From the NCBI GenBank assembly GCA_958510875.1, contig OY294068.1, positions 31,166,297 to 31,230,296 of the forward strand: a stretch of 64,000 bases of DNA. Direction: 5' to 3'. Below, in pieces: positions 33,958-48,900 of the stretch. How positions within the stretch are numbered: position 1 is the stretch's first letter; each line of letters begins with the position of its first letter. The DNA comes from Endomychus coccineus (taxonomy: Eukaryota > Arthropoda > Insecta > Coleoptera > Endomychidae). The position numbers and the translations under genes were made by a program. The notes under the pieces are model-generated. The model searched no databases. It had not been told where the DNA came from and saw only the letters and a list, made by a program, of their open reading frames with translations.

Positions 33958-36900
33958 ATGTTTCTGTTCATTTTCACATGTATTTTAACAGTGGTTAAAA
34001 GTGATTTTTTAACAGACAGTATATTTCCAAGTTTGCCCTTGGGTGTTCCCAAAAGTGACAATGCTTTGTGCCAAAAAGAAAGTGATTTATATGGGAAACA
34101 TCTAACCAATATGTCCTTATGGGCACATGAAAGTGAGTATTTATTTAAATTTATCTTAGATCACCAAGACACATTTTTTGTGGCACAGTGGGCTTTTTTA
34201 AATCTATATTCAAAGACATGTGTATGAAGCGTCAAGAGTGCTTAACATTATTTTTAGTATCAATAATTTATCCAAAAGTTACCTCTTTTGGCATTTGGTT
34301 TTCAATATTTAGCTTTCATAATATATGATTACTGGAAATTGTTATTAAAGTGCCAATAATAGCTAATAGTTTTGCTGGAGGAAAGTGTTGATAAAACCCA
34401 CTTTTGGCAATGAGAAGAGAAACATCGAAATTGCCTTAAGTAGATAATTATAATACAAATTGAAGGAACTAAAATTGAACACTTCAGCAAGATAGGATGT
34501 ACACTTTTTGCAAACCGCAGCTTAATGCAAAAAAAAGCATTTTTGTAAAACGGCCCTAAAAAAGTTGTGGTGCGGCAACGCGCTATTTTTTTTACCTGAT
34601 CATCTTCTTCAATAGTTAATGAACAACTCATCAAATTTCCAACCCTTGCTCGAAAATCGATGATTTTTTTTAATCCGTACTACCATTCAATAATATTAAG
34701 ATTGCGCGTATTTTCAAACTTCTAGTAATGTCGGAAGTACTCTAAATAATAAATAGTGATAATGAATAGATCGAATAGTGCAATGTATTTTTTTAGAGTA
34801 CTTTTTTCGACATTTTTCGAATTTTTGATATCTCGAGCAAAATCGATGGTTTTTTGCAATTTGCGGGGTCACCACTGGACCAATCGGGTTCATTCGCAGC
34901 TAATTTTTTCCGTCTTTTTATGGTGCATAAGCTTAGCAAAAGCTTTTTTCTTTTTAACTCAATTCGACGATGTCCGACGCGAAAAAACGGGTTTGGCCGT
35001 TTCTACCAGTTTTTTTGTACCATTTGCGACGATCAAAAAGTGTTCCATTTTAGTTTCTTAAATTTGTATCATAATTATCTACTTAATGCATTTTCTTCTC
35101 CGAACTCAGAATTAAAAACGCCAATAAGCTATTTCTATCACACTAGATCGCCAATATTGTATGATGTGACCATAGAACATAATTCTGTTTATTTTTAAAT
35201 TTAAAAAAATATCCAGTGATGAAGGTTATCGCTTATATTTAATTTCGAATGGAGTATTTTGCCTTTGTTTATTTACCTTCATTTCCCAATAGAGAATTAT
35301 ATTACATCTGAGTTGTACGGTGTAGGGGTGTATTTATGCGTTCTGGAAGGTCACGTATGTAAGAGTATACCTTTGTTCAAGATTAATCCGAGGCATTTGT
35401 TTTCAAAAACTTATGTCTTTGAAATGTGTTTATTATGAGTACTTGAGGCCTGAGGCATTGCACCCAGTTGCGAAGTAAGAAAAATTTTCGTGGGAGAGTT
35501 AATACATCTGTGTTGAATTTTAAAGCTTACAAATATAAACATTACGAAGATTGAAAATTTCGGGGGGTGTAGATGCCCTATTACAGTTTTCTGAATGAGA
35601 TCTTTATTTTCGAAATTTAAGACATACTGCTTCCGTTGCATATTTATAGAAGGTTTTTCATTGAACACCAACACATGCCTCGAGGAAATATTCAGGTCAA
35701 AGATGGCTTGAACGCCGTGTTAGGCAAATATTTTCATCTGAAAGGGTGCAAAGTCTTGAATTTGAATTAGGGCCTAACTCTAGCAATGCAAGAGGGTAAA
35801 TGTTCATTTATTTTGTTCAATTATTATCATGAACTTTGAAAATATTCCTTGAGAACATATAATATAAATTAAGCTAGGACCAAAAAAATTGCAATATTTG
35901 TGAAATGGGGACAGGCAGATTCAAGCTAACCATGTATCTGTCGGTCCATATTTCCAAGAAGTTGAATTTCTGGATATATCAATATCAAGTTTCGGCGTAT
36001 GTTCCAAAGCCCCCTTAGACATTTAAAATAATTAATACCCAAAATGTATTCTTCGGGAAACTTTGAGAAGACTGTTTTGGATAAACCTTTTACTATGCCA
36101 GACTGCGAATTTTGTGTGCCAATTATAAGTAGGAATTTTATAGATAGTTAATTCATCCTTTTACTTCTAAACAAATTTCGATCTTTCTAATTGTTGTTTT
36201 TGAAAAAGGGCTGTTGGCGATCAAAATTGCAAACTACGATTTAATAAACTTACCAATATTTGACAAAGAAAGTGTATTTGTATTTGTTTATATATGTATT
36301 TTTGATAAACAGTTTGATATACGGATAAACTCTCACCCTACTGCCACCAGGTGGGCTCGTATGGTTCACAGATGGGTCCAAGGTAGGTCAGGCTTCTGGG
36401 GGAGTGTACCTAAAAAGGCTAAAGATCACTATCTCTAGGCGCTTACTGCACTGATTTTCAAGTGGCTATACAATATTAACTTGTGCCATAGAAAACCTGG
36501 GAAGAAACTATGTAAATAGACGCATATATATTTGCTCCGACAGTCGCTGGCTCTGGAAGCTCTCAAATCATTCAAAGTCACATCACCTGTCAAAGAATGC
36601 TGACATACACTAGCTGAACTAACCAGGAGAAGTGATTTCAACTCATCTGGGTCTCTGGACACAGTGAAGTTGAAGGAAATGAAATGGCCGACTCAATGGT
36701 CACTTTATCAAATTGCGTGGGGATCTTGCCCTTCTGGGCCAACTAAATAAAGAATGAGCTGAGCTGTGGCAACAATCACCACGCATGAGGCGAGCCAAGC
36801 TGTGCCTAGGCTCTCCTTTCTCGGATCAGAAGGGGCATCAGAGAGATGACTGGAATCCTGACTAAACACTGTCGTCTTAACAAACACCTTCATACTATGG

Positions 36901-39900
36901 GCATTGTAGATGATCCTATATGTAGGAAATGTAGAGAGGCGGCAGAAGATTTCTCTCACAGCAAGTTGGAATGCACTGCATTGGCGCCCCTCAGGCACTG
37001 TCACTTCGGAAAAACAAAACTGCCCCCAGAAGAACTTAGGGAAGTCAATGTTGGCAATATTCTGGATTTCTGGTGCGCCAGAAACGTGCTAGAATAGCAA
37101 CACGGGGCGAACAATGGGTCCAACTAAATGACCTAAGTGCATTTGGAGGCTATGCCTCCTCCCCTTAAATGATGATGATGATTGATATACCGATGAGAAT
37201 GAAGCCTATTGGTTTCGGAAAATATCTTTATGATGTTTAGCAACTAATTTGGTTCTAAATAATTTGATTATTCGAATGTTTTTCAATAAGTTCATGCTAA
37301 TCAGGATGACGAGAGGGAGGGTTGGAGTTGATTTTCCCCCAACACTGAATTTTCAAGTGGCAGAATTTTAGAACTGATTTTTCTCGGTTCAAAACCTATT
37401 AAGCGAAAATAAAATTGTAGTGAAGGGTAGTTTACGAAATAGGACAGTCCTAATTTTCCAAGGGCCTAGTCCTTAAAACTATATTTCATTAAATTACTTA
37501 CTCAAGCTAAAGGAAGGAAAGCATACTTCTGAATCATCAGTATAATGTACAAAGCGATCAAAAAAATTTGTTGTATGTGAAACAATTATATAACAATTTC
37601 TCAATGAATATTTAATTAATACAGTTACATACCAAGAACCAAGTTATGTTTACAACTATTAAATTAATTATATGAGTATTCCAGAACAAAATAATAATTA
37701 AGACAAAATGTATATAATTCTGTATATTTTATTCGTTGAACAAGTAAAAAGTTCACTTCCCACGAACAAAGTAGGGTGCTAGGTAATCACCACGGGCCCT
37801 GTTTTTCTCTCCAACGAACCTAATGTTAACAATTGTTAGAGTTAGAACCAATACAAAATCAACTGTGTTCAAAAGCTCTATCTTTCAATTTATATTTTGC
37901 ATTAAAATAAACCCACTTCAAGATATTTATTTCCAAAGCCAAAATTGTTTAAATATTCCCTTTTCATTTTATTTCGCATATTGTTCCAATCCATTATTTT
38001 CAAATATAAGATTTAAGTAATTTGTTAACTCTATTGTATATTTCTGCAACACACATATTTTTCACAAAACCAATACACATTTTAAATGTTGTACTAATAA
38101 AAATAAACAATTTGAATATTTGCGATTCTGAGTAGAATCGTATCAACAAACCAATACTGATCAAACAGTACTTTGGAAATATGCATGACATTTTGGAAGA
38201 ACCGGATCCCACTTGTCTGTTCATTATTTGTGAATCACCAATTTCAATATTATTGATCTCAAGATACCGAGTATCAACGTTATCGGAAAACACAAGACCT
38301 ATTCGGATATAGGTACCGGTTTTAGGATGGTATAATTATTCCACATCAAGTGGGCATTACGAGTAAATCACATCTTTTAGAATGTCAAATGATTATTCTT
38401 TTCACACTTATATCCTTTCAATTATTGCTAACTATAATATTTACCATCTTCTTGAAAGTTCAGTTCAAACATAATACTCCTGCACACACTGGCTAATTTG
38501 ACTTTTTTCTTAAAATTTTAATAGAAGTAATAGCCTAGTAAATTTAAATTTGTGTCTGTCGTTTTGGAATCTGTTCAAAAACATGAGAGTGAAAATGAGA
38601 GTGAAATGAGTATTTTTGTTAAAATACTGATGTACATTTTAACTTTTTATACGTTTATTTATCAAGCAAATTTACAAACATATTTTTTATAAAGAATATT
38701 ATCCCCACAAGCCTTTATAATTGCAGACACCCGTCTTACAATTCTTCTGATGACGTTGTCTTTCATTTCTTGAGCCAAGTTCTCCCATAATTCAATTAGA
38801 GCAGTTTCCATCCCTTCTGTGTGTTTGAAGAGCAAGAATTCTTGACTCAGGTCTTCAGCCTAGCACGTCCCACACATGTTCAATCGGATTTAGGTCCGAG
38901 CAACATACGGGCTGATTCATTGTCGGTGGTTGCGAGCATTGTCTTGCATCAGGAGAAAATTTGCTCCGATAAATGGGTCAAAATGTATCACCTGATTTCG
39001 CGAAATCTCCCTTATCTTACCTACCTTTCCCCCCATCTGCCGCTAAAGCACTATCACCACCAACTCTGAGCCATCAATTGAATTTACACGGGTCTCGTCT
39101 CATCATTCCAATTTCGGTGTTCTCGATGTAAAGGAAATACGTCTTTCAATTTTCAAGTATAATCATCATTTGGCGGATATTCACGCAATAACTTTGGCTT
39201 GGACATTGACACTCAATAAGAAAAATGAACATAAACGTAAGAAGAAAGTACATTTCGATGAGATATTGAATCGTGTAGTATTCTATGCTGAAATGTCAAG
39301 ACTTACTAAATACGCTTGTCAAATATGACAGGATTGGTCATGTGCAATTGTCAAAGATCGAAAGTCTCTATTGGAAAATCCAAAGAAGGCTAGATATAGG
39401 AGATTAAACTTCTGTGGAGAATAATTCAAACAATGTACACAAGGTAGGCGGGATCTCAGTCGTGGTGCTTGCGTAAACAAACGATATTGCAATTTGGAAA
39501 CAGCTGTTCTTGGTTCTTGATTCAAATTAGTTAAAACCTCGCTGTGCTGCATACTTTCACATGTCAAATCAAGCGAATGTATACAAAGGGGTAAGCGGAG
39601 CGTAGCGCGAACAGTTCATTCTACATCGTGATTCATTAATAATTCCAAGTTAATTGGAGAATTCTGGGTTGATAATATGAAGATTTAACCCATAACTTAA
39701 ATAAGATAATCCTTACTGAGTTACACCACTATTATTATTTAAAAATTTTAGAATGTTTTTTAGCTTTACTTTAACACTGTTTAATATTTCCTTATCATAG
39801 TTAGAAGAAAGTTTAGAGACTTCATAACGTAATAAAATATGGTAAGTAATATTGATACCAGTGGCGTACGACAGAATTAAGGAACAGTTTACTCTTCCTA

Positions 39901-42900
39901 AATTCTACCCCACTGACATAATTATGATTTTAGTATAATTTTCCATATCTTGAGTACTTCTATTGTATTCTTAGCGAACTGTCATTATTTCTCGAGATAT
40001 TTAAAGTTAAACATAACGCTGCAAAATAATTTTTATTTAATTGCAATCCCGTGAAAAATAACAATATATTAAAATAAAAATAATTCTGCAGCGTTATGTT
40101 TAACTAAAAATAGTTCGGGAACTAATGATTTCATCGCTATGAAAAGAAAGGGTATGTTAAAACACAGAATGTATTGAATAATTGAGAAATTATACTAAAA
40201 TGAAGATTCTGTAATTGGCGTAGAGTTTACGGAGTGAAAACTGTTCCTCAATTCTATCGTACACACTGGCAGTAACCTGAAACTAATTGTTAACAAATTT
40301 TACTATTGAAAAAAATCTTGCCTCCCGGATGGATTCCGCGTCACAATAGCACAACTTGATGCCGACGTTTCGCAAACCATTACATGCGGTATATTCAGGG
40401 CAGGTTTGAGGCTTGATCTGAAAATGATTCTACTGGTTTCTGTAGCGGTATTTATTGTAGAAAAAATCCTTCATGCTACACAGTTCACTGCCTTTATTCC
40501 GGTGGTTAACTGCGTTCTGGCACCTGACCTTGCCGTCATGTGCGAAGTGAAATTTTCGAGAATGGGTTTTCAAATGTTGGGAAGGTAAGATCCTGAGTCA
40601 CGGTTTAGATTATTTGGATGTTATATGATTTCTTCAAGGATTTTTCGCTGATAGAAGTTTGGGGCTCGGGCTAGGATTATAGTATTTTCAAAAAGGATTT
40701 GAAGATTAGTGTCAAATTTGTGTTCGGCAAGTTCAGATGTACTGGTGTCACGAAGCCTTGTACAGCGCTCATGTTCTTCCACACGAGCAGCTACTGTACG
40801 ACCTGTTTCACCAATGTAGACTTTACCGCAAACACAGGGAATGCTATAAACACCTTATAATTGAAGAAGAACATAACACAACGGCAGGGTGTAGGTTCCA
40901 GAACGGAGTTAACCACCGGAATAAAGGCAGTGAACTGTGTAGGGTGAAGGATTTTTTCCTATAATAAATACCGCTACAGAAACCAGTAGAATCAGTTTCA
41001 GTTCAAGTCTCAAGCCTGCCCTTAAGATGACACCTGTAATGGTTGGCGAAACGTCGGCATCAAGTAGTGCTATTGTGACACGAAATCAGTGGCGGCTGGT
41101 GAATTTTTGAGAGAGGAGGCTGGACATAAAACGTTTTTGTAAAAATATACTCTATTCACAGCCTTTTAACCTTTGCACAGCGACCGTACCAGCTACTTTA
41201 GTGACAAAATTAATTGTTACCCAGCAAGAACCAACGTGGAGGTATAGAGTTTCTCTTGCCAAAAAATTATTTGTTCGTTTTTTGTCTTTTATTTTTTTTG
41301 GATTTTTAATATTTTTTCTTTTTTTTGGAATTTTTCATATTTTGTTTTTTTTTTATTAATTTTATAATTTTTTTTATATATCTACGGTCTTTAGTTTGCG
41401 AAAAATGATCAATAATGTTATCAAAAAATGTATCATTTTGTTTTAAGTGTTTTACTAAATCTTTTTCAATAGGTATAAACGATTTTGGCCCATTGTATTT
41501 GGCATGTAAGTTTTAATTCGTTTGAGAGTAGAAAATGATCTCTCCACCGATGCCGACGTGACAGAAATGGTGACTGTCAAACAAAGTAGTTTATAAAACT
41601 GAGGTAAAACTTGTTGCAAATCATTGTCTATCATATATTTTATCATATCGGTGTGACTGTCATACTGGCCTAAAATATCTTTATCCGAGTATATAACGCA
41701 TAATTCATTGTGCCGTGCTATTTTATCAAAAATATATATATTTATATTTAAGAACTAAGTTATCTTAAAGTGTATTGGGGAACTCTTTTGAAAAAGATTC
41801 GAAAAATCTTCTATTCGTCAAGTCAAAAAACTTCAATTCATGTAAATCGGAAAATCTAATCTCAATTTGACCTTTAATAGTATCTAAAATTTCATAAAAA
41901 GTTGTTTATACTTAATGTAGTTTCTTGTCTACCAAATTATATGTTTTCCTCCTTTTCGCGGGAGGAGCCTCATCAGTTGAAAAATTTTCAAATAAAATAT
42001 TAAAATGAAATTCTGTATTACGGAAACTTGAAATTTTTCCAATGAGATGTTTCAAACGATCTCTTGAATAAATTATATCAGTGAATTTATGTTGTAAAAT
42101 TTGAAAAATATGATCAGTTTGTTCAAATATTAATTTAAAAATATCAAGAAGAAACAAAAATTCTTCATTTCCTAAATAAGATTTTAAACCAACAGCAGCA
42201 TTTAATGAAACCTGATCTGTTGAAAAGTCATCACTGTTTAATACAAAATCAAATGTTTCAATTAATTTGTCTTTATTTTTATGGATGGTAAATACTGCAC
42301 GTGATGTAAAATTCCATCGAGTTGGAGCATTACAGGGAAATCAATGATTTTTTTAAAACTTCGTCTTGTCAACACTACTATTAGTATTAACAATGATCGA
42401 TTTTGATAGTTACCTGACATTACTAATCCTTTCAAATCCGGTAAAGGCCGTTTATTCAAAAGAAACACTTTTATCATATATTAATTCACTAAATGGATTT
42501 TCTAAAAGGCAGCAACTAACTCACTAACACTCATTTTAAATTTACAACAGACAACAATCTAACCTTACTTCGCGTGGCGTGACACCTGACAACACATAAA
42601 CAAGCACTGACTGACTGACCTACTCAGCAGTCGGCAGAACGCACGTCCCGTATGTCATAGATTGCTAGCGGCTGCCGCAGGCTAGCCTCCAGAGGATGTT
42701 GCCGTTTTCGCTGATTTACCCAGTTGGCGTTCGGACTGGTCGGAAAAACGGCAACTGTGTTGAACAACACATGCTCAGCGTTTGAGATATATAGAGTCTA
42801 GCCTCAGGGCACTGTTTCCAGATTAAAAATAACTACTGAGAACGGGGAATTAATTGTAAAATTTTAAAAATTATCAGAGAAATAGGAAATAAAATGGAGA

Positions 42901-45900
42901 ATGATCATTAAGATAAATTGGTGAGGAGGCTGAGCCTCCTTAGCCTCCTTCGAGGAGCCGCCCCTGCACGAAATCCACCCGGAAACCAAGATTTTCCAAC
43001 ATTATCTATCCGCGGAAGTCTACTATTCAAGAAATTTTACTGTGTTCTAAAGTACCTAAACTTTTTGACAAGTAGGAAAATATCAAAATAATGTTGATTT
43101 TCAAAAATTATTCTAACATGTTCAAATAACACAAGTTACTCAGTAAGGAGCTATACACCTATCTTATTCAAGTGTTATGAGTTAAACCTTCATATTTCAA
43201 ACCCAGGATTCTCCAGTTAACGTATGTACAATTATTAATGAACTTCATCAATTGAATTTTGATGCTTCGTGCATACAAATAGATTTTGTACTGATCATTT
43301 CAAACTCCCGGATTTAGACTTCCTCGCGTTTGCTTCAGGCGACATAATGAATAAGTTATGTATAGTTAATGTAGGTGAGATTAAGAGACTCCACTGCTGT
43401 CTCAATGTCAAAATTCACTCTACACTCAGACATACAAATACATTTATTACATATCGATCTAAACATAGCTATTGTTATTCAAATACGCTACTACAACAAA
43501 GATGCTGTAGAAAATGCACCTCTATTTGAAACTATTAGATGTATCCTTATAGTCAATCAATTTACTTAGAGTGTAATCCTTGGATTTGATTTCTTTGTTT
43601 TTGAATGATGACTCGTTGAATAATTGCGTATGTACTGTTTTTATAGCATTTTAACTGTCATTGTGTTTTGACGTAATGATACCATCACCGTAATTGTTCA
43701 ATAGATCGAGTATGCAAATCACAAATCGTCTTCAAAAATATATTACAACAGATTATCAGTTTTTTAGAAGTATTTTTTATTCAAAAAGACCCTTTTCGGA
43801 ATGTTTTATGCCTTTGTTGTGATTTTTGTGAGCCCAGTATTATCGACTAGATTCGTTTCATCGTAATTCCAATATGTTTGACGGCAAAACTCCTAATTTG
43901 GTTTGAAAATGATTAAGAAACTGATCAGCTTTGGTTACAGCTGTTGCTGCTGTGTAATGAGAAAAATTTTGTGAAAATCTTTGACTAAACTCTGGCCGAC
44001 TACAGAGTCAGTCAGGCTCGGGCATATTGTTCCTTGCTGCTCCAAATATGATTTAACAGTCAATCTTAGATCGAACCTTGCAACACGGAAACCAAAATTT
44101 GATAAAATAATTATTGGATCCACAAATGATTCTTTTTCTTGTTCACGGAAAACTCATGGTTTTCCATGGTTGCGCGAATGCTTTCACTTTAGTTTATGCT
44201 ACAAGGTGTTTTTGGCTAGCTATCTCATATTTTGTAGCTGTATTTCTCACAGATGAGCGTTTTTATTCCATTTCATCCAGTATAATTGTTACAGAGCCGG
44301 CGAAATGGACGGTGAGGCTAGTACAACTTATCGTGGCCTGGGTTCGTTGGCCCATTGCCTCAAGTTTCACATATTATGTGTATTATTAATTGATAAGTTG
44401 GGTGTTGATGGCCAATGGATTAGAGTATTAACTCTAATTGGGAATACCAATAGTTGGAATTATGACCTAAAATATCTAAGAAGAAAGTGGCTACTTCTTC
44501 CAGAAACCAAACAAGTATCTAAGTGAAAATACGTGTCTATCAACACATACAGTCAACCTTGCAACAGGAAAACCGAAATTTGATAAAGTAATTATTGGAT
44601 CCACAAATGATTCTTTTTCTTGTTCACGGAAAACTCATGGTTTTCCATGGTTGCGCGAATGCTTTCACTTTAGTTTATGCTACAAGGTGTTTTTGGCTAG
44701 CTATCTCATATTTTGTAGCTGTATTTCTCACAGATGAGCGTTTTTATTCCATTTCATCCAGTATAATTGTTACAGAGCCGGCGAAATGGACGGTGAGGCT
44801 AGTACAACTTATCGTGGCCTGGGTTCGTTGGCCCATTGCCTCAAGTTTCACATATTATGTGTATTATTAATTGATAAGTTGGGTGTTGATGGCCAATGGA
44901 TTAGAGTATTAACTCTAATTGGGAATACCAATAGTTGGAATTATGACCTAAAATATCTAAGAAGAAAGTGGCTACTTCTTCCAGAAACCAAACAAGTATC
45001 TAAGTGAAAATACGTGTCTATCAACACATACAGTCAACCTTGCAACAGGAAAACCGAAATTTGATAAAGTAATTATTGGATCCACAAATGATTCCTTTTC
45101 TTGTTCACTGAAAACTTATGGTTTTCCATGGTTGCGCGAATGCTTTCACTTTAGTTTATGCTACAAGGTATTTTTGGCTACCTATCTCATATTTTTTAAC
45201 TGAATTTCTGATAGATGAGCGTTTTTATTCCATTTCATCCAGTGCCTGTTCAAGTTTTTCACCAGTATAATTGATACAGAGCCGACGAAGAGGACGGTAA
45301 GGCTAGTACAACTTATCGTGGCCTGGGTTCGTTGGCCCATTGCTTCAAGTTTCACATATTATGTATATTATTAATTGATAAGTTGTCTGTTAATGGCCAA
45401 TAGATTAGAGTATTAACTCCAATTACCAATAGTTGGATTGATAATAATAGTTGGATTGATGACCTAAAAAATCTAACAAGAAAGTGGTTACTTCTTCCAG
45501 AAACCAAACAAGTGTCTAAGTGAAAATACGTGTCTATCAACACATACAGTCAATCTTAGATCAAATCTTGCAACAGGAAAACCAAAATTTGATAAAGTAA
45601 TTATTGGATCCACAAATGATTCCTTTTCTTGTTCACTGAAAACTTATGGTTTTCCATGGTTGCGCGAATGCTTTCACTTTAGTTTATGCTACAAGGTGTT
45701 TTTGGCTACCTATCTCATATTTTTTAGCTGAATTTCTGATAGATGAGCGTTTTTATCCCATTTCATCCAGTGCCTGTTCAAGTTTTTCACCAGTATAATT
45801 GATACAGAGTCGGCGAAGAGGACGATAAGACCAGTACAACTTATCATGGCCTGGGTTCGTTGGCCCATTGCCTTAAGTTTTACATATTATGTATATTATT

Positions 45901-48900
45901 AATTGATAAGTTGTGTGTTAATGGCCAATGGATTAGAGTATTAACTCTAATTGGGAATACCAATAGTTGGAATTATGACCTAAAATATCTAAGAAGAAAG
46001 TGGCTACTTCTTCCAGAAACCAAACAAGTATCTAAGTGAAAATACGTGTCTATCAACACATACAGTCAACCTTGCAACAGGAAAACCGAAATTTGATAAA
46101 GTAATTATTGGATCCACAAATGATTCTTTTTCTTGTTCACGGAAAACTCATGGTTTTCCATGGTTGCGCGAATGCTTTCACTTTAGTTTATGCTACAAGG
46201 TGTTTTTGGCTAGCTATCTCATATTTTGTAGCTGTATTTCTCACAGATGAGCGTTTTTATTCCATTTCATCCAGTATAATTGTTACAGAGCCGGCGAAAT
46301 GGACGGTGAGGCTAGTACAACTTATCGTGGCCTGGGTTCGTTGGCCCATTGCCTCAAGTTTCACATATTATGTGTATTATTAATTGATAAGTTGGGTGTT
46401 GATGGCCAATGGATTAGAGTATTAACTCTAATTGGGAATACCAATAGTTGGAATTATGACCTAAAATATCTAAGAAGAAAGTGGCTACTTCTTCCAGAAA
46501 CCAAACAAGTATCTAAGTGAAAATACGTGTCTATCAACACATACAGTCAACCTTGCAACAGGAAAACCGAAATTTGATAAAGTAATTATTGGATCCACAA
46601 ATGATTCCTTTTCTTGTTCACTGAAAACTTATGGTTTTCCATGGTTGCGCGAATGCTTTCACTTTAGTTTATGCTACAAGGTATTTTTGGCTACCTATCT
46701 CATATTTTTTAACTGAATTTCTGATAGATGAGCGTTTTTATTCCATTTCATCCAGTGCCTGTTCAAGTTTTTCACCAGTATAATTGATACAGAGCCGACG
46801 AAGAGGACGGTAAGGCTAGTACAACTTATCGTGGCCTGGGTTCGTTGGCCCATTGCTTCAAGTTTCACATATTATGTATATTATTAATTGATAAGTTGTC
46901 TGTTAATGGCCAATAGATTAGAGTATTAACTCCAATTACCAATAGTTGGATTGATAATAATAGTTGGATTGATGACCTAAAAAATCTAACAAGAAAGTGG
47001 TTACTTCTTCCAGAAACCAAACAAGTGTCTAAGTGAAAATACGTGTCTATCAACACATACAGTCAATCTTAGATCAAATCTTGCAACAGGAAAACCAAAA
47101 TTTGATAAAGTAATTATTGGATCCACAAATGATTCCTTTTCTTGTTCACTGAAAACTTATGGTTTTCCATGGTTGCGCGAATGCTTTCACTTTAGTTTAT
47201 GCTACAAGGTGTTTTTGGCTACCTATCTCATATTTTTTAGCTGAATTTCTGATAGATGAGCGTTTTTATCCCATTTCATCCAGTGCCTGTTCAAGTTTTT
47301 CACCAGTATAATTGATACAGAGTCGGCGAAGAGGACGATAAGACCAGTACAACTTATCATGGCCTGGGTTCGTTGGCCCATTGCCTTAAGTTTTACATAT
47401 TATGTATATTATTAATTGATAAGTTGTGTGTTAATGGCCAATGGATTAGAGTATTAACTCTAATTGGGAATACCAATAGTTGGATTGATGACCTAAACAA
47501 TCTAAGAAGAAAGTGACACATACTTTTTCCAGAAGCCAAACAAGAAGCTAAGTGAAAATATGCGTTTTCCACAAAAATAACGAAATTCGAAAAAGATTTG
47601 TGATGTGTACATTGAAATTGAGGATATAAAAAAACGAGCATTGATTTTGAGTGAAAAGTATCCCAACTAGATGATGAGTTATTTCATCTAAGAACTATTC
47701 ACGAATTTTCGGTCATTAACTTTTGCCTTTACTATTTCTTGATTATTTTTATGTATATGTTTTGTGTGTAATTTAAGAAATATAATAGCTACCTATTTCA
47801 ACTGTATTTGTTTGATGCTACAAGATAAAAATTATAAAAATGAATTTATTCTTATATGAAATATGGAGGGCATTGACTCTTTTCGCCCCTTCATTAATGC
47901 AATTGCGTGCTCCAGGCAAATGGCACCGGAAAACCAAGAAGTAAACAAAAATTCAATTTCATATTTATATTATTAGGACTATTTCTACTTAATTAAAATG
48001 TCAATTAGGGTTGCAGGTAAATAAAATTTCTACTCTGGCTATGCCCGAAAAGGTGGTAAATTTGGTGCCTTTTATCGTCAAAGGGATAAATAGGGTTTTA
48101 TTGCAGTCAAAAGGTCAACGGTACAATATGGACAAAACTCTGCACGGTGCGTTTTTCTGGGACATTTTAACCAGCAAAATGATAAAAAATATTTGAAACG
48201 CATTTATTTATGTTTAGGACAATAATTTTTAACTTGTTTCCAAGTGGAAACGCCGTGGTGGCATATATTGTTCGTAATTCAAACTTTAGCTAGGATTGAA
48301 AGGTTTGCCAACGCGATGTGACTATCTGCGACTTGGTAGTGACCAAACATTTTTTATGATACATATTGAAATAACATTCCGGCGCTTCATACATTTCCAA
48401 AACAGTTATGTCACATTATATCATTTCAATGATACGAATTAAATGTTTCATTTGTTTGTTTCAGTTTTGGATTCCACAGCGAAGTTGAGTTCTGGAGTAC
48501 TCAGAGGGAGCGTTTTCCAAATGGGGAACTTCGACCAATGTTTATCAGCAAGAGCGCCATTTCCTACGCAATATTGCTTAGCCACAATCATGGCCAACGT
48601 TCCCAGACCTGAAGAAATGAGAGAAGATGAGCTGTCGCTATACTATAAACCAGATGGGTCAGTACTGAACAGGCTTTATGTAAGTACATTTTCCGGAACT
48701 ACTGGCTTTATTTCCATTCACATAATTCACATGAAAAGTGGTTTCAAAATTTGAAGATTTTTATGATCTTGGTGCTATAAATTGGCACCACACAAAGTGA
48801 TATTTCTCTTGGGAAAGTTCTCAGAAGGTATAATGCAATGTGCAATGTTCCCCCCTAATTTTGACTTTCTATGATATCATCAATCTCATCAAGAATATAC

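Noticed and set aside
44114..47056. Identical 91- and 73-codon frames repeated in the satellite monomers
   Set aside because: Identity follows from identical DNA repeats; overlapping frames on both strands, no known domain, and the frames are broken in B and C monomers.
48011..48196. 61-codon frame before NRF exon 2 as an extra NRF exon
   Set aside because: Exon 1 and exon 2 join directly in phase to give the conserved HEILDSTAKL; inserting this piece would break it.
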